Below, one piece after another: positions 51,624-59,364 of a stretch of DNA of 64,000 nt. The translations under genes and the position numbers were made by a program. This stretch comes from Larkinella knui (GTDB taxonomy: Bacteria; Bacteroidota; Bacteroidia; Cytophagales; Spirosomataceae). Positions within the stretch are counted from its first letter, which is position 1. Every line of letters starts with the position of its first letter. Below the pieces are notes generated by a model, which was not told where the DNA came from, did no database searches, and saw only the letters and a program-made list of their open reading frames with translations. The stretch covers positions 434,001-498,000 of the forward strand of contig NZ_RQJP01000002.1 of the NCBI RefSeq assembly GCF_003858645.1. The letters are read 5' to 3'.

Positions 51624-52076
51624 TCAGAGATTATCAGAGGAAATCAGAGTATGCTTTTGAATCAAATTTCTCAGAAAGTATTGCAATGTTCAATTGAGGT
51701 TCACCGGGCGCTTGGGCCGGGTTTGCTCGAATCAGCCTATCAGTAGTGTTTAGCTTTTGAATTAACGAAGGCTGGTTTATTTGTTGAGCGGGAAAAACCG
51801 ATTCCGATTATTTATAAAGAAATAAAACTGGATCATGGGTATCGGTTGGATTTATTGGTGGAAAGAGAGGTCGTTGTAGAACTCAAAACTGTTGAACAAT
51901 TAACCGATGTGCATCTTGCTCAGATTCTCACTTATCTAAAATTGGGTCATTTTCACTTAGGTTTACTAATCAATTTTCACGTTACTTTGTTAAAACATGG
52001 AGTTCGTCGAGTAGTCAATCCAGCCTTTAAACCTCTGATTAACTCTGATAATCCCTGATTAACCCTGTGTAACAAC
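51606..52076 (+). mobile_element. GxxExxY element: 44-nt inverted repeats around a nuclease-like pseudogene (family B)
   Basis: Left arm 51606-51650 and right arm 52033-52076 are inverted repeats matching at 41 of 44 bases, both starting GTTGTTACACAGGG at the outer ends. The enclosed gene begins on the base after the left arm, and its stop codon (52056-52058) lies inside the right arm, so gene and arms form one unit. The same arms occur without the gene at 11730-11821 and, in opposite order, at 57650-57755. The left arm overlaps the waaA 3' end, and the right arm ends 13 nt before the rsgA TTG start. No target-site duplication is obvious. The mode of spread is unknown. Confidence 0.8.
51651..52058 (+). 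pseudogene. GxxExxY / PD-(D/E)XK_3-type protein, broken by an amber stop
   Basis: 135 codons encode a protein of the GxxExxY family: residues 24-30 are GLLESAY, matching the name-giving motif. The later D67...E77-x-K79 pattern (YRLDLLVEREVVVELK) fits a PD-(D/E)XK nuclease core. The frame is intact except for TAG at codon 32 (51744-51746), where relatives usually have a Glu or Lys codon followed by CLAFEL, so one base change would account for it. It may be inactive, or read through; the downstream frame shows no other damage, so the mutation is probably recent or a sequencing error. Family function is not established. Confidence 0.85.
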
Positions 52077-52089
52077 TCCCAAAAAAACT

Positions 52090-53016
52090 TTGCAAACCGG
52101 CTTAATCATACGCTCCACCGGCTCCTGGTACGAAGTCCGCAACACCGACGGACACATTTACCGCGCCCGGCTGAAAGGCAAATTCAAGATTCAGGGCCTG
52201 AAAGTCACCAACCCGATTGCCGTGGGCGACCGCGTGCAGTTCGACCTGGAAGACGAACTAGAAAATACCGTCGTCATCACCGACATCGAGCCCCGCGACA
52301 ATTACATCATTCGAAAATCCGTCCACAAAACCGGCCACGGACACATTCTGGCCGCCAACCTCGATCAGGCGGTTCTGATCGTCACGCTGGCGTTTCCGCG
52401 TACGTCGCTAGGTTTCATCGACCGGTTTCTGGTCACCTCCGAATCATTCCGCATCCCGACGACGCTGGTTTTTAATAAAGCCGACATTCTGAAAGACGAA
52501 GCCCTGGACTACCAGCGCGAAATCATCGATCTCTACGAAAGCATTGGCTATCGGTGTCTGGAAACGTCGGCGACGGAAGGCGAAAACGTCGAAGTCTTCC
52601 GGAATTTGCTGGACCACAAAATCAGCCTGCTGGCGGGTCATTCCGGGGTTGGAAAATCGTCTTTGGTCAACGCCGTTGCGCCCGACCTGCACCTGCGCAC
52701 GAGCGAGGTTTCCACGTTTGCCAACAAGGGCGTTCACACGACGACGTTCGCCGAGATGTTCGAAATTTCGCCCGATACCTTCATCATCGACACGCCCGGT
52801 ATCAAGGAATTGGGACTGGCCGACATGGCGAAAGAAGAAATCAGCCATTATTTCCCCGAAATGCGCGACCGCCTGAATCAGTGCCGGTTTCACAACTGCC
52901 TGCATATCAACGAACCGGGATGCGCCATCAAAGAAGCTGTCGGCACCGAAGAAATCGCCGAAAGCCGCTATTGGAGTTACCTGGGCATGGTTTCGGGCGA
53001 CGACAACCGGAGGTAG
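52090..53016 (+). CDS. rsgA: Ribosome small subunit-dependent GTPase A
   Basis: A 308-residue circularly permuted GTPase that helps late maturation of the 30S subunit. It has an N-terminal OB-fold (GSWYEVRNTDGHIYRARLKG), then G4 FNKADI, G1 GHSGVGKSSLVNAV, G3 DTPGIKELGL in the permuted order, and the C-terminal zinc finger CRFHNCLHINEPGC. The only start available in frame is TTG 52090, just 13 nt after the right end of the GxxExxY element, so insertion of the element may have altered the leader or the original start. A short palindrome lies after the stop. Confidence 0.95.
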   Translation: MQTGLIIRSTGSWYEVRNTDGHIYRARLKGKFKIQGLKVTNPIAVGDRVQFDLEDELENTVVITDIEPRDNYIIRKSVHKTGHGHILAANLDQAVLIVTLAFPRTSLGFIDRFLVTSESFRIPTTLVFNKADILKDEALDYQREIIDLYESIGYRCLETSATEGENVEVFRNLLDHKISLLAGHSGVGKSSLVNAVAPDLHLRTSEVSTFANKGVHTTTFAEMFEISPDTFIIDTPGIKELGLADMAKEEISHYFPEMRDRLNQCRFHNCLHINEPGCAIKEAVGTEEIAESRYWSYLGMVSGDDNRR

Positions 53017-53024
53017 AGTTAGGA

Positions 53025-53077
53025 GTTATGAATGATGGATGATGAATTGGCTGCGCGTACATTCATCATTCATAACT
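53025..53077. repeat. Palindrome overlapping the end of a gene
   Basis: AGTTATGAATGATG-type left arm (53025-53047) pairs with 53061-53077. The last codons and the stop of the isomerase-like gene on the minus strand (Ser-Tyr-Glu-stop) are encoded by the right arm. Confidence 0.82.
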
Positions 53078-53983
53078 TTTGAGGGCTTTTTTTACTTTTT
53101 CGTAAAAGACGGGGACTTTCGTGCGGGGATCGCCCTTGCCGAGTGTTTCGATGGGGAGGTAGCCCCGGTAGCCGGACTGGCGCACAATCTGCATGATTTT
53201 GGGCAAATCCGTCCCAACTTCCTGGCCATTGACAAACAGATTTTCCTTGATTTGCCACGTAGCCGCGTAGGGAGCCGCGCGCGCGATCTGCGCGTACGGA
53301 TCGCCAATTTTAAAGCTGCCAATATCCAGATTAACAGCCAGCCAGTCCGAATTTACCCGTTTGATAATGTCCAGAAGCTGATCGGCCGTTTGAATAAAAT
53401 CCGCGTGATTTTGCAGGACGATCATGACGCCCTGGCCGGCGGCAAACTCGGCGCATTCCCGAATCGCATCGACCACCCAGGTCGTGACCTCCTCGCGATT
53501 ATACCCGGCTTTGAGTTCCTTGCCCGTTCCGGAGAAAACCCGCAATACCGGTGCCCCAAACCGGGCGGCAAAACCAACCCATTTTTTGACCAGCTCAATT
53601 TCCGCTTTCCGGCGCGTGGAGTCAGGCAACGTGAAGTCATTCCGCACGCCGGTGCCGCTGATGTCGAGGCCCAGCCGAAACGCTTTTCGCTTGATCTGGT
53701 AGAGGTAGGTATCGTCTGGTAAAGCCGGATAACCGGGGAAGTAATAGGCCGTCGGATCGACCGCATCGAAACCCAGATCGGCACAGAATTCCAGCACCTG
53801 TTCCAGCGTCATTTGCCCGCTCGTCAGCGGTTCGTTGAACGAGTAGAGATTGCAACTGAGCCGAACCCGCTCCGGTTTGTCCGCGATCAAAGGCGTCACC
53901 GAAGGCGTTTCACCAACCAGAAGCGGCACGCCAGCAACGGCGGTTTTCAGAAAATTCCGACGACTCGATTGCGGTTTTTCCAT
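53066..53983 (-). CDS. Tat-exported sugar phosphate isomerase/epimerase-like protein (AP endonuclease 2 fold)
   Basis: A 305-residue TIM-barrel protein of the xylose-isomerase-like/AP-endonuclease-2 superfamily. The N-terminus is a Tat signal (SRRNFLKTAVAG). Later blocks LEFCADLGFDAVDPTAYYFP, IVLQNHADFIQTADQLLDII, NLDIGSFKIGDPY, TWQIKENLF and LPIETLGKGDP carry the usual metal-binding Asn-His, Asp and Glu. Family members act on inositols, keto sugars and related compounds; the substrate is not known. The final codons lie in a palindrome. It is probably a single gene. Confidence 0.85.
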   Translation of the reverse strand: MEKPQSSRRNFLKTAVAGVPLLVGETPSVTPLIADKPERVRLSCNLYSFNEPLTSGQMTLEQVLEFCADLGFDAVDPTAYYFPGYPALPDDTYLYQIKRKAFRLGLDISGTGVRNDFTLPDSTRRKAEIELVKKWVGFAARFGAPVLRVFSGTGKELKAGYNREEVTTWVVDAIRECAEFAAGQGVMIVLQNHADFIQTADQLLDIIKRVNSDWLAVNLDIGSFKIGDPYAQIARAAPYAATWQIKENLFVNGQEVGTDLPKIMQIVRQSGYRGYLPIETLGKGDPRTKVPVFYEKVKKALKSYE

Positions 53984-54014
53984 AGCAGAGGTTTTAATTC
54001 TTAACTCCTAACTC

Positions 54015-55391
54015 CTAATTGGTAATCGCTGCCAGCAAATCCGCCTGCGTAATGATGTGCACCTGCTGGTTTTCGTCCCGCACCAGCAACGCCTTGTTGT
54101 CGCGGTCGATGAGCGACGACAGCACATCGACGGTATTGTCGAGCGCGACGAACTTGAACGGTTTATCCATCACCTCGCCAACCGTGAGATCTTTCACGGC
54201 GGGGTCTTCAATGAGTTTGCTCAGGATGGTCGAATCGGTCAGGCTACCGACAATTTCGCCGTTGGCTTCGGTCACCGGAATCTGCGAGATGCTGTGCTGG
54301 TTGAGCAGCCGGATCGCGTCGCCCACTTTCAGGTCCCAGTCGACGGTGGTCAGCGTTCCCTTCCCGTTTTTGCTGCGAACAATGTCGCGGGCCGTCGAAA
54401 ACTCCCGCGATTCCAGAAAGCCGTGGTCCTTCATCCAGGTATCGTTGTAGATTTTGCCGAGGTACCGCGTGCCGTGGTCGGGCAGGAGAATGATCAGCAC
54501 ATCGTCGTCGGTCAGGTGTTCGCGCGCCCATTCCAGCGCCCCGTGCACCGCCGAACCCGTCGACCAGCCCACAAAAAGCCCTTCCTCCCGCGAGAGTCGC
54601 CGGGCCATAATGGCCGCATCTTTGTCGGTTACTTTCACAAAATGATCGATCAGGCTGAAATCGACGTTCTGCGGCAGAATGTCTTCGCCGATGCCTTCCG
54701 TCAGGTACGGATAGACCTCACGCTGGTCGAAAATACCGGTTTCCTTGTATTTTTTGAACACCGAGCCGTAGGTATCGATGCCGACCGTCACGACGTTTGG
54801 GTTCTGTTCTTTCAGGAATTTCGCCGTTCCGCAAATGGTCCCGCCCGTTCCAACGCCCGCGGCAAAGTGCGTGATTTTACCTTCGGTATCGCGCCAGATT
54901 TCGGGGCCGGTGGTGTCGTAATGGGCTGCGGTATTCGAAAGATTGTCGTATTGGTTGGGGTAAATCGAATTCGGAATTTCGCGGTTCAGGCGTTTGGCTA
55001 CGGAGTAATACGAGCGCGGATCGTCGGGTTCGACGTTGGTCGGGCAAACGACCACATCGGCGCCCACCGCCCGCAGGATGTCGATTTTCTCCTTCGACTG
55101 TTTATCGGCCATCGTGAAAATGCACTTGTAGCCCTTCGCAATGGCCGCCAGCGCCAGCCCGAAACCGGTATTGCCGCTCGTGCCTTCGATGATGGTCCCG
55201 CCCGGCTGGATGGTTCCGGCTTTCTCGGCATCCTCGATCATGCGGACGGCGATGCGGTCTTTCACCGAGTTGCCGGGGTTAAAATACTCGACTTTTGCCA
55301 AAACCGTCCCCCGGATGCCTTTGGTCACTTTATTCAGCTTCACCAGGGGCGTGTCGCCGATGGTATCTATGATGGAATTGTAGTATTTCAT
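54015..55391 (-). CDS. cbs: Cystathionine beta-synthase
   Basis: A 458-residue PLP enzyme that condenses serine and homocysteine to cystathionine (transsulfuration). Residues 1-320 are the fold type II domain with the PLP Lys44 (NPGNSVKDRIA), EGTSGNTGFGLALA and GVGTGGTICGTAKF. The C-terminal 130 residues contain two CBS domains (about 335-455) like eukaryotic CBS, so allosteric control is possible. Its ATG overlaps the stop of the upstream TOPRIM-like gene (4 nt, ATGA), placing it at the end of a transcript with the ATPase pair, an unusual arrangement for a housekeeping enzyme. Confidence 0.95.
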   Translation of the reverse strand: MKYYNSIIDTIGDTPLVKLNKVTKGIRGTVLAKVEYFNPGNSVKDRIAVRMIEDAEKAGTIQPGGTIIEGTSGNTGFGLALAAIAKGYKCIFTMADKQSKEKIDILRAVGADVVVCPTNVEPDDPRSYYSVAKRLNREIPNSIYPNQYDNLSNTAAHYDTTGPEIWRDTEGKITHFAAGVGTGGTICGTAKFLKEQNPNVVTVGIDTYGSVFKKYKETGIFDQREVYPYLTEGIGEDILPQNVDFSLIDHFVKVTDKDAAIMARRLSREEGLFVGWSTGSAVHGALEWAREHLTDDDVLIILLPDHGTRYLGKIYNDTWMKDHGFLESREFSTARDIVRSKNGKGTLTTVDWDLKVGDAIRLLNQHSISQIPVTEANGEIVGSLTDSTILSKLIEDPAVKDLTVGEVMDKPFKFVALDNTVDVLSSLIDRDNKALLVRDENQQVHIITQADLLAAITN

Positions 55392-56020
55392 GGTGTTGTG
55401 GTGTTGTTGTACGACGCCAGAAAAGTAACGATTTGTTGGTGAAAATGATTGAACGAGCGGGATTGTTTCGCGAGTTCATCGAAATCGGCTTTTTCGGCGA
55501 CGGTTTTGGCAATCTTTTCCATCGTGAGCCGATCAGCCACTTTTTTACCGTAAAGCCTGGATTTAACTTCTTCCTGATGTTTCGCTTCCAGACTGTTTGC
55601 CGCTGGCTTTATCTCCTTTGAATTCACTTTATAAAATTGGTAGTACAGCCAATGATCAAATGCCTGAATTGGAATATACAAGACTATTTTCTTCTCAAAT
55701 GTCTTATATAGTTTACCCAATTTCGACACAAGTTCATTCATGCGTTTTGTGTGGTGTATAAGCTCTGGCGGAAAATCGGCTTTATCCAGATCGATACCGA
55801 TAATAAAAGGCTCATGACTTTCGCTAACGAGGGCTTGTTCGCACAATTGCGGAGCTTTCTCGATGACTTTGGATGAACTTGGATTTGCAGAAATTGCAAT
55901 CCGAATATTACTTCTAACAAATTGCACAGGGCGGTTTTCAGCCATCCGTTTCAGATACGCCGGAATAAAAGCATATTCAGCAAATCCTTCGCCCACTAAG
56001 GTGTAAATAAGTTTAGTCAT
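55388..56020 (-). CDS. Small TOPRIM/DUF4276-like protein paired with an ATPase
   Basis: A 210-residue protein, AT-rich at the DNA level compared with cbs. It begins LIYTLVGEGFAEYAFIPAYL, resembling the EG-x-x-E motif at the start of TOPRIM-type and DUF4276 proteins. A second acidic motif, IIGIDLDKADFP (D-x-D), follows at about residue 75, and IPIQAFDHWLYY may be a third. No named family is certain. It overlaps the upstream ATPase gene by 8 nt and the cbs start by 4 nt. ATPase plus TOPRIM-like pairs are a common plan of anti-phage defence systems such as PARIS (AriA/AriB) and OLD/RloAB-like systems; the role here is inference. Confidence 0.6.
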   Translation of the reverse strand: MTKLIYTLVGEGFAEYAFIPAYLKRMAENRPVQFVRSNIRIAISANPSSSKVIEKAPQLCEQALVSESHEPFIIGIDLDKADFPPELIHHTKRMNELVSKLGKLYKTFEKKIVLYIPIQAFDHWLYYQFYKVNSKEIKPAANSLEAKHQEEVKSRLYGKKVADRLTMEKIAKTVAEKADFDELAKQSRSFNHFHQQIVTFLASYNNTTTP

Positions 56021-57140
56021 TATCAGTGGGTACTCCGCCCAGTAAACCGTAAAGCCAATTCTCTCCTAAATCCTCAGTGAAATCGATTTTATCTAAACCA
56101 AATTCTTCACTTTTTTTATGCGACGGTTCAATAATGTCTTTCTGCAAATTTCTTACTTCAGTAGCACCCTCCTCATCTTTATCAAACACAAAAACCGCTT
56201 CCGGCATGGAGGAGAAAGCATTAACGACATGCTCATTATGCGAAGTCAAAATAATTTGAATGTCCTTTTCTTCGGCCAATTGAAAAATAAACTTCATTAC
56301 TTCCCAAATCCGGCGTGGATGAATACCGCGTTCCGGTTCTTCGAGAAGGAGGAGTTTGGGCGGATTGGGCTGATGAATAATGCAAAGCAGGGCAAGAAAA
56401 TATAATGTACCTTCTGAAAGTTCATCAGACCAATAAATTAAACGCTGAAGTTTATTATAAAGTCCTAATTTTTTAAATGTTTTATCTCTGTATAATTTAC
56501 GCAAATCATTATCCTCGGGAACATCAACTGTGTCAAACCTAATACTTGAAAACTCATTAATACAATAAGTCAAATCCCTTCTAATATCTTCAAAGTTTTC
56601 ATCTGTATACTTACCCTGTAATGTATCAAGGTATGAAACTATATTAGAGCAATCTTCTTCAACAGAATCACTATTTGCTAATAAAGGGTAAGGTTCGGTT
56701 AGTTTTGAAGGATTTGGTCGATATATCTTGACTAATCTCAAATATGAGCTTATTAATGTATCTCTATTAAAATCAACTTTACTAATGGGTAAACTACGAC
56801 GACCAGACCATTCTTTTTTCGTATCCCAGTATCTAGTCACAAGCCCTTGCTCACTATCAATTACAAATACATATTCTCTAATATCGTTATTATCCAAATC
56901 TTCTGCATCTATAAAGAAACTTGTTGGCAAATCTCCTCTTTTGTAAGCTACCGACTTATGATATTCGATATAGTCTTTTCCACTTAATGCCGTCCAGAAA
57001 GCGATGTCAAAAAATTTTAACGCCTTCAAAAAATTCGTCTTCCCCGAGTTATTGGGGCCAATCAACAGATTGACTTTCTGAAGATCGAGGGTAACGTCTT
57101 TCAGGCTTTTGAAATTCTGGATGGAAACGCGCTTTAGCAT
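56013..57140 (-). CDS. AAA15/21-type ATPase (RecF/OLD-like) of a putative defence pair
   Basis: A 375-residue SMC-like ATPase: Walker A is LLIGPNNSGKTNFLKALKFF near residue 25-45, the ABC-signature-like SDELSEGTLYFLALLCI at about 255, Walker B LLLLEEPERGIHPRR, and the H-loop ILTSHNEHVVNAF. This is the AAA15/AAA21 plan used by OLD nucleases, Septu, AriA and similar defence ATPases; it lacks the C-terminal TOPRIM of OLD, and the separate TOPRIM-like gene downstream may supply it. The DNA is markedly AT-rich relative to both sides, suggesting transfer. I start at ATG 57140; the alternative TTG adds eight residues and runs into a hairpin. Confidence 0.8.
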   Translation of the reverse strand: MLKRVSIQNFKSLKDVTLDLQKVNLLIGPNNSGKTNFLKALKFFDIAFWTALSGKDYIEYHKSVAYKRGDLPTSFFIDAEDLDNNDIREYVFVIDSEQGLVTRYWDTKKEWSGRRSLPISKVDFNRDTLISSYLRLVKIYRPNPSKLTEPYPLLANSDSVEEDCSNIVSYLDTLQGKYTDENFEDIRRDLTYCINEFSSIRFDTVDVPEDNDLRKLYRDKTFKKLGLYNKLQRLIYWSDELSEGTLYFLALLCIIHQPNPPKLLLLEEPERGIHPRRIWEVMKFIFQLAEEKDIQIILTSHNEHVVNAFSSMPEAVFVFDKDEEGATEVRNLQKDIIEPSHKKSEEFGLDKIDFTEDLGENWLYGLLGGVPTDND

Positions 57141-57152
57141 AATCGTATGAGC

Positions 57153-57220
57153 TAAACCGTTCAAACGGTTTGTATTTAACGAGTTGATTTTTCATTTATA
57201 CCCACGACTAAAGTCATGGG
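57153..57220. repeat. Small hairpins upstream of the ATPase gene
   Basis: AAACCGTTCAAACGGTTT (57153-57170) is a compact palindrome 13 nt before the ATPase start and could be an operator. CCCACGAC / GTCATGGG (57201-57220) is a second small hairpin after the mce stop codon. No strong U-run follows it on the minus strand, so termination is uncertain. Confidence 0.5.
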
Positions 57221-57240
57221 CTAGTATTCACTTTTTTCAC

Positions 57241-57648
57241 TCACTCCTTCACTTCCTGACACAACTCCACCAAAACGCCGTTCGTTTCTTTCGGGTGCAG
57301 GAAGCAAACCAGCTTGTTGTCGGCACCCCGCCTGGGGGTTTCGTTCAGTGGGGTGAATCCCTCGGTCTTCAGGCGCTCGATTTCGGCGTAGATATCCGAC
57401 ACCTCAAAGGCGAGGTGGTGGATGCCTTCGCCCTTTTTTTCCAGAAACTTCGCAATCGGGCTGTCGGGGCGGGTGGCTTCCAGGAGTTCGATTTTGGTCT
57501 GGTTGATTTTGAAAAACGAGGTGGTCACGCCCTCCGATTCCACGGCTTCGGCTTTGTACGGTTTGCCGCCCAAGAGCTTCGTAAACAAGTCATTGGAAGC
57601 CGCCAGGCTCTTCACCGCAATCCCGATATGCTCTACATTCGTCAACAT
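57241..57648 (-). CDS. mce: Methylmalonyl-CoA epimerase
   Basis: A 135-residue vicinal-oxygen-chelate protein that interconverts (2R)- and (2S)-methylmalonyl-CoA in propionate/odd-chain metabolism. Conserved blocks: TNVEHIGIAVKSL (metal His), FLEKKGEGIHHLAFEV (second His), and GVLVELCQ with the terminal Glu. I start at ATG 57648, giving the family length; the longer frame translates part of the upstream palindrome. The start codon is only 1 nt from the palindrome arm at 57650, which must therefore lie in the leader of this gene. Confidence 0.92.
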   Translation of the reverse strand: MLTNVEHIGIAVKSLAASNDLFTKLLGGKPYKAEAVESEGVTTSFFKINQTKIELLEATRPDSPIAKFLEKKGEGIHHLAFEVSDIYAEIERLKTEGFTPLNETPRRGADNKLVCFLHPKETNGVLVELCQEVKE

Positions 57649-57649
57649 C

Positions 57650-57755
57650 TCTCTGATAACCTCTGATGCACTCTGATAAACCCTGTGTAACAATTCGCCC
57701 CAAGTTAAAAGTTATTCCACAGAGTTAATCAGAGTGTATCAGAGGTTATCAGAGA
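57650..57755. repeat. Long palindrome, family B copy 3, arms in the reverse order
   Basis: Two 44-nt arms (57650-57693 and 57712-57755) match at 39 of 44 bases around an 18-nt spacer. The TTGTTACACAGGG-like ends face the centre, opposite to 11730-11821 and 51606-52076, where they face outward. It lies between the divergent mce and iscA-like genes, touching the mce start region. Confidence 0.92.
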
Positions 57756-57821
57756 AATGATGAGAAACTTTTCTTTTCCGTACACGGTTTTTACCTTAGC
57801 GTTTAAATACTACGGATTATT

Positions 57822-58148
57822 ATGGTTTCGGTAACTGATAAAGCCAAAGATAAAATTGTCGAACTCCGCCAGAAAGATGGCCTCAACGACAACTATGCCA
57901 TCCGCGTCGCGGTACAGGGCGGGGGTTGCTCCGGTCTGATGTACGATCTGCAATTCGATACGGCTCAGCAACCCAACGACCACATCGTTGAAGACAAAGG
58001 CATCAAAATATACGTCGACCGCAAGAGCCTGCTCTACCTGGCGGGCACCGAACTGGATTTTTCCGACGGCCTCAATGGCAAAGGGTTCCAGTTCAAAAAC
58101 CCCAACGCCAGCCGGACCTGCGGTTGTGGAGAGAGTTTCTCCGTTTAA
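57822..58148 (+). CDS. HesB/IscA-family iron-sulfur assembly protein
   Basis: A 108-residue A-type carrier that receives or delivers Fe-S clusters. The three Cys ligands are Cys36 (QGGGCSGLMYDL) and the C-terminal pair Cys100, Cys102 (RTCGCGESFSV); length and fold blocks (LYLAGTELDFSDGLNGKGFQ) are standard. ErpA, IscA and SufA are not separable from this alone, since no isc or suf operon is beside it. It is a single gene with a strong terminator. Confidence 0.94.
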   Translation: MVSVTDKAKDKIVELRQKDGLNDNYAIRVAVQGGGCSGLMYDLQFDTAQQPNDHIVEDKGIKIYVDRKSLLYLAGTELDFSDGLNGKGFQFKNPNASRTCGCGESFSV

Positions 58149-58172
58149 AAATTTTCTTGATTAGAATTGTTT

Positions 58173-58208
58173 AAAGGCACCGTCGGCTTCCACGCGGTGC
58201 CTTTTTTT
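58173..58208 (+). terminator. Rho-independent terminator of the IscA-like gene
   Basis: AAAGGCACCG (58173-58182) pairs with CGGTGCCTTT (58195-58204), followed by T residues; 25 nt after the stop. Confidence 0.92.
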
Positions 58209-58305
58209 GGACCATTATTTTACTTTTACTGATTTTAAAGACGATTCCCTTTCCTTTGTAGAAATTGGGGCGTCTTTATGACCTTTTCACCGTAATTCGA
58301 GTTTC

Positions 58306-58884
58306 ATGCCACCCAAATCCGTCGCTGCCTCCCGTACCACGCTCACTGAGCTGATGATTCCTTCCTATGCCAATTTCGGCGGTAAAATTCACGGCGGTAT
58401 TCTGCTGTCCTTGATGGATAAAGTGGCTTTCGCCTGCGCTTCCAAACATTCCGGAGCCTACTGCGTGACGGTTTCGGTGGAAGGCGTCAACTTCCGGCAA
58501 GCCGTTGAAGTGGGCGAACTGGTTTCGCTGATGGCATCGGTCAATTACGTCGGCCGGACGTCGATGGTGATTGGGATCAAAGTGATTGCCGAAAACGTCC
58601 GAACGGGAACCGTCAAACATACCAATACTTCGTACTTCACGATGGTGGCTACCGACGACGATCACAAGCCAACCGAAGTACCTCCGCTCCTGCTCGAAAC
58701 CCCGGACGATACCCGGCGGTTTATGGAAGCGATGAAACGGAAAGAACTCAAAGAAACCTACAAGGAAGAATTCGACAACGAAAAATCACGAATACGCGTC
58801 GAAGACGGCGGGCTGGACATTCTGAAAAAAGAACGGTGTATAGTTGGCTATGACAACAGTGACAGCAATGATTTTAATGATTAA
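58306..58884 (+). CDS. Acyl-CoA thioesterase, hotdog fold (YciA/BFIT type)
   Basis: A 192-residue hotdog protein that hydrolyses acyl-CoA. The active-site region is YANFGGKIHGGILLSLMDKV, and CVTVSVEGVNFRQAVEVGEL and TNTSYFTMVATDDDHKPTEV follow. The C-terminal 55 residues beyond the hotdog domain are charged and helical (RRFMEAMKRKELKETYKEEF). Chain-length preference is unknown. It is convergent with the NTF2-like gene (20-nt gap). Confidence 0.9.
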   Translation: MPPKSVAASRTTLTELMIPSYANFGGKIHGGILLSLMDKVAFACASKHSGAYCVTVSVEGVNFRQAVEVGELVSLMASVNYVGRTSMVIGIKVIAENVRTGTVKHTNTSYFTMVATDDDHKPTEVPPLLLETPDDTRRFMEAMKRKELKETYKEEFDNEKSRIRVEDGGLDILKKERCIVGYDNSDSNDFND

Positions 58885-58904
58885 ACTAACTGTCACCATA
58901 AGCC

Positions 58905-59336
58905 TTAATTCGCCAGGCGGAGCGATTGCCAGGCAACCAGTTGCCACTGTGCGCCTTTCCTGACATACACATCCATGTAACGCAGTCGGGTATTGATGCT
59001 CTGGCCGTTGTTGGTCGCCTTGACCTGACAAATCCCGTTCACCACCGCCGTGTTGCCATACAAACGGACTTTCTGCTCCTGGGCCTCGATGGCGTCGTAG
59101 CTTTGCTTACCGTCTTTGATCGACTGGATGTACGACTGCTTGGTGTCCTGATTGCCGTTGGAATGATTATAGATCAGGTCATCGGCCAGTACTTTTTCCA
59201 GAACCGCATAGTTTTTGGTAACCTGCGCATCAAACCGCTGTTTTTCAACGTCTAACACGGCTTTCTCATCGGCGGACGATTGGGCGTAAACGAAGGACGT
59301 GGTTAGTAAGCAGCAAAAAAGAAGGATCGATTTCAT
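58905..59336 (-). CDS. Secreted NTF2-like (DUF4440) protein
   Basis: A 143-residue protein with a signal peptide (CCLLTTSFVYAQS) followed by a single NTF2-like cone-shaped domain of DUF4440 type: VLDVEKQRFDAQVTKNYAVL, VLADDLIYNHSNGNQDTKQS, and RYMDVYVRKGAQWQLVAWQS. The family includes many ligand-binding or enzyme-like proteins without a common function. The start is ATG 59336, directly at the signal peptide; the longer frame runs back into the GH32 gene. It lies 28 nt downstream of the GH32 gene and may be co-transcribed. Confidence 0.85.
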   Translation of the reverse strand: MKSILLFCCLLTTSFVYAQSSADEKAVLDVEKQRFDAQVTKNYAVLEKVLADDLIYNHSNGNQDTKQSYIQSIKDGKQSYDAIEAQEQKVRLYGNTAVVNGICQVKATNNGQSINTRLRYMDVYVRKGAQWQLVAWQSLRLAN

Positions 59337-59364
59337 GAGGAAGAAGGGTTTGGTTTTGAAGCAA

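Noticed and set aside
54057-55442. 461-codon plus-strand open frame opposite cbs
   Set aside because: Antisense shadow of cystathionine beta-synthase, whose motifs are complete on the minus strand.
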